NCBI RefSeq assembly: GCF_000485595.1
Contig: NW_014577699.1
Span: 66,937 to 93,616, forward strand
Length of the DNA: 26,680 nt
DNA from: Priapulus caudatus
Lineage: Eukaryota > Priapulida > Priapulimorpha > Priapulimorphida > Priapulidae
Reading direction: 5' to 3'
The position numbers were made by a program, and so were the translations under genes. Of the stretch, positions 7,824 through 18,268 are shown piece after piece. How positions within the stretch are numbered: position 1 is the stretch's first letter; each line of letters begins with the position of its first letter. Under the pieces are notes generated by a model. It did not search any database and was not told the DNA's origin. It worked only from the letters and a program-made list of their open reading frames with translations.

Positions 7824-8370
7824 AGAAGAGGGACAAAAAAGAGGAGGTGGTATAGGGTTTATAAGTTGCAGCAACCTAGGACTAAAACCCCTAAAGGAGA
7901 TGAATGAAATGAATAGGGGGAAGGCGAGGGCAGAAATAGGATGGGTTGGAGCCTCTTGGGCAGGTGAAAAGTGGGCCTTTGGAGCTGTGTATATGGGCCA
8001 GGAGGCCACGGATCCCGAATGGAATGTAGCAATCTACGACTCCCTGACCTGTCAGCTAGAGTGGCTAAACAATCATAATTCCGTTTTTTTACTCTTCGGG
8101 GACTCGGGCACATAGGCATGATACAGGAGACTATAAATAGAAATGGGCAACTGCTATTGGATTTCACAGAGACCTCTCGGGTAAAAATATTAAACGAGGA
8201 TGAAAGATGTAAGGGCAAATACACCTGGAGTCGAAACAACCTAAAATCTGCGGTCGACTATGCACTTGTGAATAGAAAGCTGGAACCATATATTAAAAAG
8301 ATAGACATTTATGATGAAGGGCAAGTACACATAACTAAAGACCATTTCCCTCTAGTACCCTGGTGCTAAA
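7824..8370 (+). pseudogene. LINE endonuclease domain, frameshifted
   Basis: The domain begins in one frame with a basic stretch ending VYKLQQPRTKTPKGDE (about 7825-7896). It moves to the frame at 7900 (IGWVGASWAGEKWAFGAVYM ... FLLFGD), then to the frame at 8118 (NGQLLLDFTE, DERCKGKYTWSR, SAVDYALV, KDHFPLV). GD in LFGD corresponds to the catalytic GD(F/M)N motif, and DYALV plus the final DHF to the SDH end of the fold. The conserved Asn after GD is lost at the frame break near 8105. The product would nick the insertion site; this copy cannot. Confidence 0.75.
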
Positions 8371-10047
8371 GGTATTTAAGAACGATAGCATCAGAGATTT
8401 CACTATAAAAAAAGCATGGAAAACCAGAGATGCCGATTGGGAAGCCTTCCAAAGGGAATGTGAAAGGAACCTAAATAAATTAACGACAAAATACTCGCCC
8501 TATGAGGATGCTGAAACATTGGAGCGGTCTATAGTGAAGGCCCTCGCAGAGGCGGGAACAAAAGCTATATAGGCAGAACGTCAGGCAAAGCAGGGGTGAG
8601 GAAGGATAGACCTTGGTTTGACCAAAGCTGTAAAAGCACGAGACAAGAGAGACAGGAGGCCAACAGAAGGTACAGAAAAATACGAAAACTAGAATTTGAA
8701 GGGGAACAAGTAAACGAAGAGGAATTAAGACTGGCTAGGCAAGTGTATGAGGAGTCCAAAGATAAAGCAAAATACATCATTGAGGAAAAACGAGCTAAGT
8801 TTGAAGAAAACCAGATAGAGGCGATCAGAAGTGCAGGGAAGGCGAGTGCTAAACTCTTCTGGTACATGGTCAGGAATGGAGGAGACAAAACCAGCTATGA
8901 AAAAAAAAAAAAAAACGATAGTGGTATCGACTTAGAAAACAAAAGCGATATTAACATGGAAATGACAAAACATTGGAAAGAGACAAATGAAGATAAAGGA
9001 GCGTGCCTGGCTGACACAAATTTACAAAACAGGGAAGTATACCTCCAAATGGATAAAGCGGCGGACTTAACAAATAGCGTAACCATAGAAGACGTTATAG
9101 GTAGGATAAAGGTGGCAAAGCTGGAAAAGGCGTGCGGGTGGGATGATATCCCAAAGGAATTCATAAAGCATGGTGGGAAAACACTAGTGGAAAGGTTAAA
9201 AGACCTATTCAACAAGATTTTAGAGAGCGAAGTATTTCCGGAAAGCTGGAAAAGGAGCAGAGTCACGCTAGTCTTCAAAGGAAAAAAACCTGGATCGAAA
9301 ACTTAAAAACTACAGCCCAATAGTGCTCACTAACTAGTAATGTGGGTAAAATATTCGCAGGAATCCTTAGGACTCACCTAGAAAACTTGCTGGAAGACTC
9401 CGGATTTCTAGGAAAACTCCAAAATAGCTTCAGAAGGGACAGACGCGCAAGTGACAACATTTATATTCTGACCCAAAGCATACAGAGGGCAAAATACAGG
9501 AAATCAACCTTGTATGTGGCTTTCCTAGACTTTAAAAAAGCATACGACTGTCTGGGTAGATAGAAGGAAACTACTTCGTGAACTCAGAAGAGTTGGGTTA
9601 GGGGACAAATTTAGCCGGCTAATAGAGGCCATGTACGAGGGAAATGAGTCTAAGGCTAGCCTAGGCCCATATGAATCAGGTTGGGTTAAATCCACGAGAG
9701 GGGTCAAACAAGGATGCTTATTATCACCGTTGCTCTTTGCCATCTGTATAAAAGAGCTATCTCACAGACTAGAAAGGAAAAATGAAGAACTAGGTGTAGG
9801 GAGGGAAAGAAGTACAGGGATGCTGTATGCTGATGATGTGGTCTTGATAGCAGATAATAAAAGGGAACTGCAGGAATTACTAGATGTGGCGGCAGGCTTT
9901 GCAGAAGACTACAAAATGATATACGGCGAAGACAAGTCTCAAGTCATGATTTTTAATAATAATAAGGCGGAATTTGAGGATGCAAATTTCAAACTAGGGA
10001 GGCTAAGTCTAGAAATCGTTAACGAATACACATACCTAGGAATTTAA
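8363..10047 (+). pseudogene. LINE linker and reverse transcriptase domain (YADD), frameshifted
   Basis: The linker (8363-8572 and 8574-9306) is rich in Lys and Glu and probably coiled. It ends in RT motifs 0 to 2: GWDDIPKEFIKHGG, then VFPESWKRSRVTLVFKGKK. A break near 9306 is followed by 9342-9563 with the FRRDRRASDNI block and motif A, VAFLDFKKAYD. A stop at 9561-9563 and a frame shift lead into the last segment, open by 9631, with motif B (TRGVKQGCLLSPLLF) and motif C, YADD (9826-9837), where both catalytic Asp codons survive. The segment closes on EYTYLGI with a TAA at 10045-10047. A run of 14 A near 8900 is a likely slippage site. RT copies the element RNA at the nicked target. Confidence 0.88.
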
Positions 10048-10094
10048 ATAAACAATAACATAGAAAACTGTGTCGAAAGTGCGAACTGTGTGAA

Positions 10095-11051
10095 GTGCGA
10101 GTAAAGGCAAGGAAATACCGAGGGATAATAGCAACGAAGGCATACTATAGCTGCAGCAGTTACTGGGTAGGGAGAGAACTGTGGAAGACAGTAGCAGTAC
10201 CTGCCCTAACCTATGGAAATGACATAATCATATATAAGGATAAGAAAAAGGGAACAGGCACTCTCCAAGCTTTTGAAAATACCCAAAACCAGCTTGGCAG
10301 GGAACTGTTAGGTGCCCCACCTTACGCGGGTATTGAAACAATAAGGGGGGGAGCTTGGATGGTCCACGTTTGAGGATAGAGAAGCGAAGAGCAAACTTAA
10401 ATATTTAGGGAGATTAAATTATATGGATGAAGAGAGGAAATGCAGGGGAATAGCGGAAGCTATCAGTATCAGTGCAGGAAATTTTACGTTGGATTGGAAT
10501 AGACGAGTAAAATTCCTTGGGGGGGAAAGTATGACAAAGAACAGCTATTAATAAATAGAGACTGAGAAAACAACGAAACATGGAACAATACGGTGGAGAA
10601 AATTATTATAAAAGGCAGTACAGTCATATGGTGAAAGGGGATGGTAAACAAAAGCACACTAGAGCTATATAAAGGGAAAACATTTCCTAAACAAGAAACC
10701 AATAATAATAAAATCGACAGTAAGCTGCTGTACCAATGTAGAGCGGGATGCCTCCCCGTAAATAAAAGAACCAGGAGATGGTTAGGGGAAGAAAATTGCA
10801 CTGTGTGCAATAAGGGAGAACCAGAAGACCTAAAGCATTTCCTGTTAGTTTGCCCGGCATTGAAACACCTAAGGAAGATCATGTGGGACAGGCTCCAAGA
10901 AGTGGGGGTCACCCCTGCACAGCTGGAGGAAAGGCAGGTGATGCTCACCATCTTGGGGCTAAATGAACATAGATGTTATGGGGATTGGGTAGAGCAGGTT
11001 AAACATTACTTAGAATCAGCCTGGAAGCTCCGGAACAAAATCTCCCGGTAA
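10095..11051 (+). pseudogene. LINE C-terminal region with CCHC zinc knuckle
   Basis: The segment at 10095-10373 carries the post-RT block ALTYGNDIII and an ENTQNQLGRELLGAP helix typical of LINE thumb or connection regions. A degraded stretch follows (KSKLKYLGRLNYMDEE in another frame near 10390-10440). The last open frame, 10641-11051, ends with C-T-V-C-(x9)-H-(x4)-C starting near 10797, the usual CCHC knuckle at the C terminus of LINE proteins, plus ~65 further residues before TAA at 11049. It probably contributes nucleic-acid binding. The Met at 10641 is not a true start, since the protein was originally one reading frame. Confidence 0.8.
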
Positions 11052-11117
11052 AGTGAAATTACCGGTGGGAAACTATCCAAAAATAAAAAGGGAAATACCG
11101 ATCTAAAGGTTCCCGTT

Positions 11118-11150
11118 CATACATACATAGATACATACATACATACATAG
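11118..11150 (+). repeat. CATA tetranucleotide tail at the LINE 3' end
   Basis: About eight CATA units with two single-base variants lie 66 bp after the last LINE stop codon. LINEs without poly(A) often end in a short tandem repeat, so this probably marks the 3' terminus of the element. Confidence 0.65.
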
Positions 11151-12372
11151 TTTGCGTCCAGCTGACACTGAGACCGAGTGCCAGGCAGTTGTAATGGAGT
11201 TGTAGTCGTGAGCAGGTAGCAATCGCTGTTCGATCGATATCTAGCGCCGTTCTACTAATTAAGGATGTACACTCTAGCTCCAAGAAACGGTCTTGCTAGT
11301 CTTTGTATTACAAGACCAGTTTGTATAGCCAATCAGTCGCACAGCCTCGTCGCGCTAGATACACTCATGCTTTGATGATGCGAAATTTTATTGACTTTTT
11401 ATTTGCATTCCAATTTTGATGGCTAACACTAGGTTTCACTTCTGTACATGCTTATTTCTCCATATAACAATGCGTATGGACTTTCAGAGCGTTTTCATTG
11501 TGCGCGTACGTGTGTATTGAGCCTGACACTTTTGGCCCTGATTTGGCCCATTTGACGCATGCGCACATGATACTCCAAACTCGCTTACAACGTATTACGT
11601 AACGTATTCGTTACAACGTTTTACTCCCCTGATGCTGACGCATTTCTCTGGTGTAAACTGGCAGTTTTTGCTGTAATGAAGCCATGAGCTTGCAAGCTCA
11701 TGAATGTTCTCACATTTACTAATTTACCATTATTGAATGAATAAACAAATGACAAGAAATAAATAATATTCCATACATCCCACATAGAGCAGAGCGCGGC
11801 ATCAGTGCATGTTTAACTGGGATTGGTTTACAATTCTTCTAGTTGCTTGTCTCCAGTGTTGTGGAGCAGTCTAAAATAGATAACTACATCTGTCAACCGA
11901 GTGCTGCTGTTAGATATCATGACAAGTTCCCCCATGTGCCTTTACACTGTGTGAGGGTGACACGTTCATCCCCTCATGTAATGTACCACTGGTAAATGCC
12001 GCAATGTAGAAGCATATATATATACTGGCCAGAGTGTTGGCCACCAAAAGAAATCAGGGAGTCTCACCATCTGAGCGAAGCGAGGATGCTATGGGCGCGA
12101 AGGGCCCTAGGGGGGGAGGACCTTACCTTAAAATGGAGGAATTTTAGTCCTAAAAATTAGTCTGAAATGCCAAAAAGACAGGAATCTAATTTGATTTTAT
12201 ATTCTTATAAGCACTGTTGTCAGTTATACAAGGTGTATAATATATAAAATTGGGCCGCCCGCATGCCATCACTATCAAATTTCATCCGTCTCATCTAAGA
12301 ATAGGCTGTCCAAAAGACGGGTTACCGGTAGACTGGTCTGTGGCTAACACACTTATACTGGCACTTGTAGTT
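11151..12372. other. No gene recognised
   Basis: This ~1.2-kb spacer has no supported coding region or RNA gene. GAGCTTGCAAGCTC at 11687-11700 is a perfect palindrome. A GC-richer patch at 12060-12120 (GAGCGAAGCGAGGATGC and following) looks like a piece of a dispersed repeat but has no partner elsewhere in the window. Confidence 0.35.
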
Positions 12373-12378
12373 AGTTTG

Positions 12379-12405
12379 CTTGTACAGGCCAAAGGCCTCA
12401 CAAGA
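12379..12405 (+). repeat. 27-bp sequence repeated at 13754-13780
   Basis: GCTTGTACAGGCCAAAG plus CCTCACAAG recurs on the far side of the assembly gap with one change. Each copy lies next to a hAT-like end (12453 and 13753), so the pair may be a duplicated host segment or a conserved piece of one repeat family. Confidence 0.6.
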
Positions 12406-12450
12406 CACATGGCATGTCACATGAGTGGTAGATATGTAGGTTTGCTTGCA

Positions 12451-12515
12451 GGGACGGATCCAGAGGGGGGGTCGAGGGGGTCCGGACCCCCCCTTTTTAC
12501 CACAAAAAAAGGGAA
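12451..12515 (+). mobile_element. hAT-like terminal sequence (CAGGGACGGATCCAG), other end not found
   Basis: CAGGGACGGATCCAGAGGGG followed by G-rich and C-rich complementary runs (GGGGGTCCGGACCCCCC) is the kind of end seen on small non-autonomous hAT elements (CAGGGGCGGATCCA). I see no matching right end before the gap and no duplication, so the element is truncated or diverged. Confidence 0.5.
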
Positions 12516-12523
12516 AAAAGCAT

Positions 12524-12565
12524 ACACACACGCACGCACGCGCACACGCACACACACACACACAC
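12524..12565 (+). repeat. CA/CG dinucleotide microsatellite
   Basis: Alternating purine-pyrimidine ACAC and GCAC units for about 42 bases. It lies inside the hAT-like repeat region and is simple sequence. Confidence 0.85.
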
Positions 12566-12762
12566 TTCTCTTATATTGTCTCCATACAAAAATCTTGTTT
12601 AGCGCTAGTTTTTCTGATAAAGATTTACTTATATTTCATTATAAAAACCTAGAAATGGGCAAAGAGGGGTCCGCAGGCGTCCGGGGGACCGGATCTGATA
12701 AATTTTTGCATTCTAGACATCAAAATTACTGCTCAGATGCTCTCAGAATGCACCAATTTTTT

Positions 12763-12995
12763 AGCTCACTTTGACATCGTCAAGCTGAGCTATTGCCATG
12801 GGTCGTCGTCCGTCGTACGTTCGTCCGTCTGTCCGTCAACATTTGGTTTCGGTCAACGATAATTCAAGAACCGTTTGACCCACATGTTTGAAATTGGTTG
12901 TAGTTGTTACTGCTATGCTCCCATATGGAACGGCCTATTTTGGAGCACGCCAGTCGGTGTACTTTCGAGCCACGGCGATTTTTTGGGAAAAATGG
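12763..12995 (+). repeat. Hairpin-headed repeat, related family, cut by the assembly gap
   Basis: The head AGCTCACTTTGAC-ATC-GTCAAGCTGAGCT can fold on itself and is followed by a GTCC/GTCG-rich stretch (CGTCCGTCTGTCCGTCAAC). This is the same design as the heads at 14445 and 18269. The sequence after the head (TTTGGTTTCGGTCAACG onward) differs, so it is a related but distinct family. The rest is lost in the N run. Confidence 0.6.
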
Positions 12996-13688
12996 NNNNN
13001 NNNNNNNNNNNNNNNNNNNNNNNNNNNNNNNNNNNNNNNNNNNNNNNNNNNNNNNNNNNNNNNNNNNNNNNNNNNNNNNNNNNNNNNNNNNNNNNNNNNN
13101 NNNNNNNNNNNNNNNNNNNNNNNNNNNNNNNNNNNNNNNNNNNNNNNNNNNNNNNNNNNNNNNNNNNNNNNNNNNNNNNNNNNNNNNNNNNNNNNNNNNN
13201 NNNNNNNNNNNNNNNNNNNNNNNNNNNNNNNNNNNNNNNNNNNNNNNNNNNNNNNNNNNNNNNNNNNNNNNNNNNNNNNNNNNNNNNNNNNNNNNNNNNN
13301 NNNNNNNNNNNNNNNNNNNNNNNNNNNNNNNNNNNNNNNNNNNNNNNNNNNNNNNNNNNNNNNNNNNNNNNNNNNNNNNNNNNNNNNNNNNNNNNNNNNN
13401 NNNNNNNNNNNNNNNNNNNNNNNNNNNNNNNNNNNNNNNNNNNNNNNNNNNNNNNNNNNNNNNNNNNNNNNNNNNNNNNNNNNNNNNNNNNNNNNNNNNN
13501 NNNNNNNNNNNNNNNNNNNNNNNNNNNNNNNNNNNNNNNNNNNNNNNNNNNNNNNNNNNNNNNNNNNNNNNNNNNNNNNNNNNNNNNNNNNNNNNNNNNN
13601 NNNNNNNNNNNNNNNNNNNNNNNNNNNNNNNNNNNNNNNNNNNNNNNNNNNNNNNNNNNNNNNNNNNNNNNNNNNNNNNNNNNNNNNN
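12996..13688. other. Assembly gap (693 N)
   Basis: All bases are N. Open frames that span it are artefacts. Repeats on both sides suggest the gap lies in collapsed repetitive DNA. Confidence 1.
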
Positions 13689-13753
13689 GCAGGAAAAAGT
13701 GCTCTTTATTTCTTCCTGGACTCCCCTTTTCAAAAATCCTGGATCTGCCCCTG
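13689..13753 (-). mobile_element. hAT-like right end adjoining the gap
   Basis: The reverse complement starts CAGGGGCAGATCCAGGATTT, the common CAGGGGCGGATCCAGG end of non-autonomous hAT elements. The other end would be within the gap. It abuts the 27-bp repeat at 13754. Confidence 0.55.
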
Positions 13754-13780
13754 GCTTGTACAGGCCAAAGCCCTCACAAG

Positions 13781-14444
13781 TAGCAGTATTGTTCACCAAT
13801 TTTCTGGACTCATACTTTGAGTGCCAGTCACCCTTTTGTATAGCTATATATGTGGTTGCAACTTGCCAATTGATTCGATTGTATACTAGATATTTAGCCG
13901 ATCGTTTTTAATGCACAATTACGTATTGCGCAAATCTGATATCAGCCGGATCACATACTGTCCACTGCCCAATAGCAGCTTGGTAAGTCAGGTGGAAGGA
14001 TACATGGTGTAAATGTCTAGCAGGAATCTGGCTATCTGCTATATATGCTGTGTGTAGATCAACATGCATTTACCTAATGATCATAACGTTGGAATAAAAT
14101 GGCAGTTTATTCTTTGCGACAATTAAATGAAATTTTATGCTGTTGAAAATGTGTATATTTCTTTAGCGTTAAATATTATTAAGAGTTGTTGCTAAAACAT
14201 GGGAAAATTTATATTGCAATATTGAAATCTTTCTCAGTAATAAGCACCACAATACTTTTACCTAGGGTAGAAAATTAATTTGTGTAGTGTAAGTGTAAAG
14301 TTTCATATTGCGTTCAGTTCCCACTTCCAGGAATGATCGATTTTATGTAACAGTAAAACATGTTTATACAACAGTGCTGTAATTATTGTGCCCACCTTGA
14401 GTAAGCAATTGTCATTCATAATATAAAATGCTGATAATATTATT
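13781..14444. other. No gene recognised; AT-rich spacer
   Basis: Nothing with coding, RNA-gene or transposon features is visible between the gap edge and the next hairpin-headed repeat. Confidence 0.4.
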
Positions 14445-14990
14445 AGCTCAGCTGACGAAATCAGATGCAGCTTGTAGAATCGCATGATTGTCCGTCCGTC
14501 CGTCAACAGCTGGGCACAAATCTTAACTGCTCGACGTACAGTCTTGATATACGGGACGTATCGTGAAAAGGACTCGGGATGTCGAATTTGGGGGGTCAAG
14601 GGTCAAAGGTCAAGATGTGTCAATGGAGGGGGAATATTTCCCCCTTAAAACTGAAGGTATAGGAGGAAATACGGAATTGCGGCACAAATCTCAACGGCTC
14701 GACCTACGCTGTTAATATTCGATGTATAGTGTGATGGGGAGGAAACAGGTTACAGGTCAAAGGGCAGTGGGGGAAAGGTCAGATATCAGACATTTCTGAG
14801 GACGTGGTCTAACGGACCGAGTGCAAAACTTTTTTGTTTCAGCGCTGACCTACCGTTTTTATCACTTTATTGAAAGGACCATGAAATCTACTTTCTGCTG
14901 ACGTGCGAAGAGTAAGTGTCTGATAATCTTTTGACCCTCAAGAGGAGGGTTAAACATGGATTTGTTGACCATTAACAAAGGACTGAACTG
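14445..14990 (+). repeat. Hairpin-headed dispersed repeat, copy 2
   Basis: It begins AGCTCAGCTGACGAAATCAG, a head that folds (AGCTCAGCTGA with TCAGATGCAGCT), followed by TTGTCCGTCCGTCCGTCAAC. Two versions of GCACAAATCT-AAC-GCTCGAC start at 14514 and 14682, 168 bp apart, so the 5' half looks like two related monomers. Later blocks include GGTCAAAGGGCAGTGGGG, CAGACATTTCTGAGG and GAGGGTTAAACATGG. The 3' end is approximate. No protein is encoded. Confidence 0.8.
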
Positions 14991-15693
14991 TTTTTGCTAT
15001 TAGAGCCCCCCCCCCACCACCACCACGCTCGCGCTTGACGCATATCCATGATAACATGTTAATATAGCGAAGTCATTAAAGTTACACAGCTGTATATTTA
15101 CTAGTGTACTACCAGTAGGTATAGCCTATCATAGATTTTAGATCTGTATTAGTAGTATCCTAGATATATGCTCTGAGCGCGAACACGGTGGTAGGAGGGC
15201 GCACTTGATTCGGTTGCCAGAGTTTATCAGAAGAATACCTGGCTACAATACACGTCAGTTGAGCGCTGTCGCTCTGCGGCACTTGTTTAATGTTAATAGT
15301 TAATTGTTTTTTCTGTATTTTCAGATTGCTCATTGCTGCGCTCCCGCAGGATATGCGCAATTGTGGCGCTTGCTAACAATGGCTAAGCTGTGTTGGCACA
15401 TACACACATGTTTGCCAAAAAAGCGGCTACATGCCATAACAAGTAATCCACTGCTCACAATATATTATTTAGAAATTAAATGACATAATTGAAAATTTTG
15501 TCAGGTTACAAAACTAGAAGCATCTCAAATCAGTATTCTGCATGTATTGTGCATTTGTACCAGGACATGGAGAAGTGAAGAGTAGAGCAGAGAACAATGA
15601 AGTAGTTTTGCACATAGTTAAACTTTGCAGTCTAGTAGAATCCTAAAACACGTCGTAATTTTGCATAAAATTAAATTATTCTCTGCGTTGCAG
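14991..15693. other. Spacer upstream of the fucosyltransferase exon; candidate splice acceptors
   Basis: No complete exon is recognised. A pyrimidine-rich tract ending TTTTCAG at about 15318-15324 is a good acceptor sequence and could precede a small upstream exon. CTCTGCGTTGCAG at 15681-15693 directly precedes the GT11 coding sequence. A C-rich stretch with CCACCACCACCACGC lies at 15006-15030. Confidence 0.35.
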
Positions 15694-16610
15694 CGTGGAA
15701 GACCGGCTGGGCTTTGATTGTGATGTGCGTATTGGCTCTGTACTATATATATCAGTCGCACATGCCGCCGGAGAAGGATGTGTTCACGATACGTTTCTTC
15801 TTCTCCGGCGGCATTGGGAACGAGCTGTTCTGGTACGCGTCCGGCCTCGCGATAGCCTCACGCAACCACATGGCGTTCCATCTCGAGAAGGACCTGAAGA
15901 TACGCAAGTTCTTTAACCTCACCGAGGCGGTGTTCGTCGACGGTCCCGAGTACGGCTCTCGCTTCGCACAGGTGAAGGAGCGGCAGTGCTGCTGCTACAA
16001 CCCGTCTCTCGCTCGACCTCGCGAGTCCCCCGTCCGCTATGAGGCCTACCTGCAGTCGTGGAAGTACTTTGTTGACTACCGGCAGGTGGTGCGCGAGCAG
16101 TTCCGCCCGAACGCCGACCTGCTGCGGCGCGCACGACGCGTCCTCGACGACGCGCTCGCGACGCTGGACGGTGGCGACCCTGCTGTCGGTGGCCACCGCA
16201 CGCTCGTCGGCGTTCACGTGCGCCGCGGCGACATGCTTCACCAAGAGAACATGAGCCTCGGTTTCCAGGTGGCGGACGCACGCTACTTGCGCGCGGCGAT
16301 CGCGTACTTTGCGCGGCGCCACCGCGGATGCACGTTTGTCGTCTGCAGCGACGACATGGCGTGGACGCGCCGGCAGCTAGAGGGCGCCGCGAACGTCGTG
16401 TTCGTCTCGGCCGGATCGGCCATCTTGGATTTCATCGTGCTGACGCTAACCAACCACACGGTGATGACGACGGGCACGTTCTCTTGGTGGGTCGCTTACC
16501 TGACTGGTGGCGACGCCGTGTACTACAATCAGTCGTCGCGTCCCGGGTCCGAACTAGCACATCAGGTGTGTACGCGCGAGTACTATCTGCCTAACTGGGT
16601 GCCACTGTGA
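15694..16610 (+). CDS. GT11-family galactoside alpha-1,2-fucosyltransferase-like protein (terminal coding exon)
   Basis: The protein resembles glycosyltransferase family 11 (FUT1/FUT2 type), which transfers fucose from GDP-fucose to galactose in Golgi glycans. Visible in order: an N-terminal hydrophobic segment (WALIVMCVLALYYIY) fitting a type II membrane anchor; FFFSGGIGNELFWYASGLA, the family's G-x-(L/I)-G-N block; H-V-R-R-G-D at 16215-16232, the GDP-fucose motif; CSDDMAW; and TTGTFSWWVAYLTGGDAVYY near the C terminus, ending LPNWVPL. There are four N-glycosylation sequons (NLT, NMS, NHT, NQS). About 300 residues is slightly short of vertebrate FUT1/2. An in-frame TAA at 15672 and the preceding CTCTGCGTTGCAG suggest a phase-1 splice acceptor at 15693. 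If unspliced, the first in-frame ATG is 15723. Substrate specificity cannot be read from sequence. The exon is much richer in GC than its surroundings. Confidence 0.9.
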
Positions 16611-18268
16611 AGTAGTGAACGTGCGGCAGCCGCGGACACTCCTCGGTGCTGCTCCTAGTGTTGCCAGTGCAGCAGTGTTGCATACAATTTGTATACAAAT
16701 GTACAACATGTTGTGTATCAACATACGGGGTTCCGAATCTCTGGTCAGTGAATGTTAGCAGTTAGTTCTATAACTCCTACCAAACATTCGACAAGTAAAT
16801 ATGACGTCAAACCTTGGGTAATTACCTGAGTGTACTAACACATACGATTTCCTGATGAAATCAAATTAATTAACTTATGTGATGAAACGGGCAGCCCATG
16901 CGAACGTTATGACACTAAAACGGCATTCCCTCAGTGAAAAGCTAACATGGATATTCCTTATCAACACACTACCATTCCTTGGTTGCCACATAAAAACGTT
17001 CCCAAAACGCCACGTATATCATGAACAAGCTTGTGAATTGGTGAATATACTAGTTTGCAACATGATGTACACTAACAATGCACCATGTTCATTTCTTCAA
17101 AATTTACTTGGATCACAAGGGTACAGATTAGTGTGTGCTTGCTAGATCTGTGATAATAGTTTCTAATTACTTTGTCCAACAACAAATTAAAACTTTAAAA
17201 AAACCTTATGGTAAAGTAGCATTTAAAAAGTTATAATCTGTTAATCAAACTTTTGTCAATAGATGACAAACGGTCTACTACAGTGATACGAATTTCTGCT
17301 TATTTGCATACTATTTTGCATGCCCTCATGATGTACAGGTAGATATATACACAGAGAAGTTGAATCACTCTGGAGTTGCAGTGGAAATATTAATCCACAC
17401 CTGAGTGTGTCACGCTTTTCGGATAACAACATCGGAATGGCAATGCAATGTTTTAACAGAGCAGCTTTTGCATTGAGTCTATCTAATCAAAATAATTTTA
17501 TGCACTAAATGTTTGCATTGAACACTACTTTGATTAGATACATTGATAGGTCTATTTATATATAGGGGGAATGCCGTTAGGTTACATATATTATATAATA
17601 TTGGTTAAAGTTATAATTATATAAGCTATATATATTATATAATTATAAGTCGAGTACTAGCCATAGTGGCTGCAAACTTAATTTTAATATTTCACAAACC
17701 TTATTATACTGTATGTTGCAGCTCATATTCTGTGTCAAAAATTGGCCAGTCGTTGGCCAAAAATTGGTCATGCGTGAGGAGAGGCCAGTCAATTCCCTTA
17801 ATTCCACCATACACACGTATGGTATGCGAATAGGTTTTGTATGACATTTTTACGCTTATGAAATTCATAAGTTTGGTTATTCAATTTGTTTAGATAAAAC
17901 CCAAATTTTATCAGAAGTGCATAATAGAGATGATATCTAGATAATATATAGATGATAATTTATCATATCCAGCTCAGCTGGTTGTGCCTAGTTATCATAT
18001 GAAAAGTGTGTTCATGCATTCATAGCAGCTACAGTCTCAGCTATTTTGAAATGTACATATCATAAGTTTATGAGACCAATAAATACATTCCTCATTATAT
18101 ACATTTTATAGCAACTCTCTAAGACCGTTAATTGCAGCTCCTATTGGACATGTGTTGTTTATTTCTGATGTGTAAAATCACATTCCATGGCTGTGTAAAT
18201 TTTTGGTTTCTAGATATGTGTCGAGACTGAATATTCATGATTGTTTTGTATCCGTGTTCATAGTTTTT
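16611..18268. other. 3' flank of the fucosyltransferase gene and AT-rich intergenic DNA
   Basis: No further gene is supported. The first few hundred bases should include the 3' untranslated region; no canonical AATAAA was found soon after the stop, and ATTAAA near 17185 is the best weak candidate. A hairpin formed by ATCTAATCAAA and TTTGATTAGAT lies at about 17480-17540. Bases 17580-17650 are nearly pure AT with nested TATATA palindromes. Confidence 0.4.

Larger units (their letters stand above)
7815..11150 (+). mobile_element. Nearly full-length but decayed LINE (endonuclease, reverse transcriptase, CCHC knuckle, CATA tail)
   Basis: Consecutive plus-strand segments in shifting frames encode an AP-like endonuclease, a reverse transcriptase with motifs A, B and C, and a C-terminal zinc knuckle, followed by a short 3' untranslated stretch and a tetranucleotide tail. 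This is the domain order of an APE-type non-LTR retrotransposon. At least eight frame breaks or stops make it non-functional. No ORF1 is recognisable upstream. The clade is not assigned: the RT looks like the I/Jockey side of the LINE tree, but I cannot place it without alignment. It is less degraded than a random relic, with long intact stretches. Confidence 0.9.

Noticed and set aside
7794-8239. Minus-strand frames of 71 and 126 codons
   Set aside because: They are antisense to the LINE endonuclease on the plus strand.
10484-10951. 155-codon minus-strand frame, hydrophobic
   Set aside because: Antisense to the LINE C-terminal region; the sense strand carries the recognisable CCHC knuckle.
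12864-13911. Long open frames of 302-335 codons on both strands
   Set aside because: They are open only because they span 693 N.
15858-16477. Antisense and alternative-frame open stretches over the GT11 exon
   Set aside because: High GC removes stop codons in other frames; only the sense frame has family motifs.
16879-17145. 88-codon plus-strand frame after the GT11 gene
   Set aside because: AT-rich, no motif and no homologous pattern; likely chance in the 3' flank.
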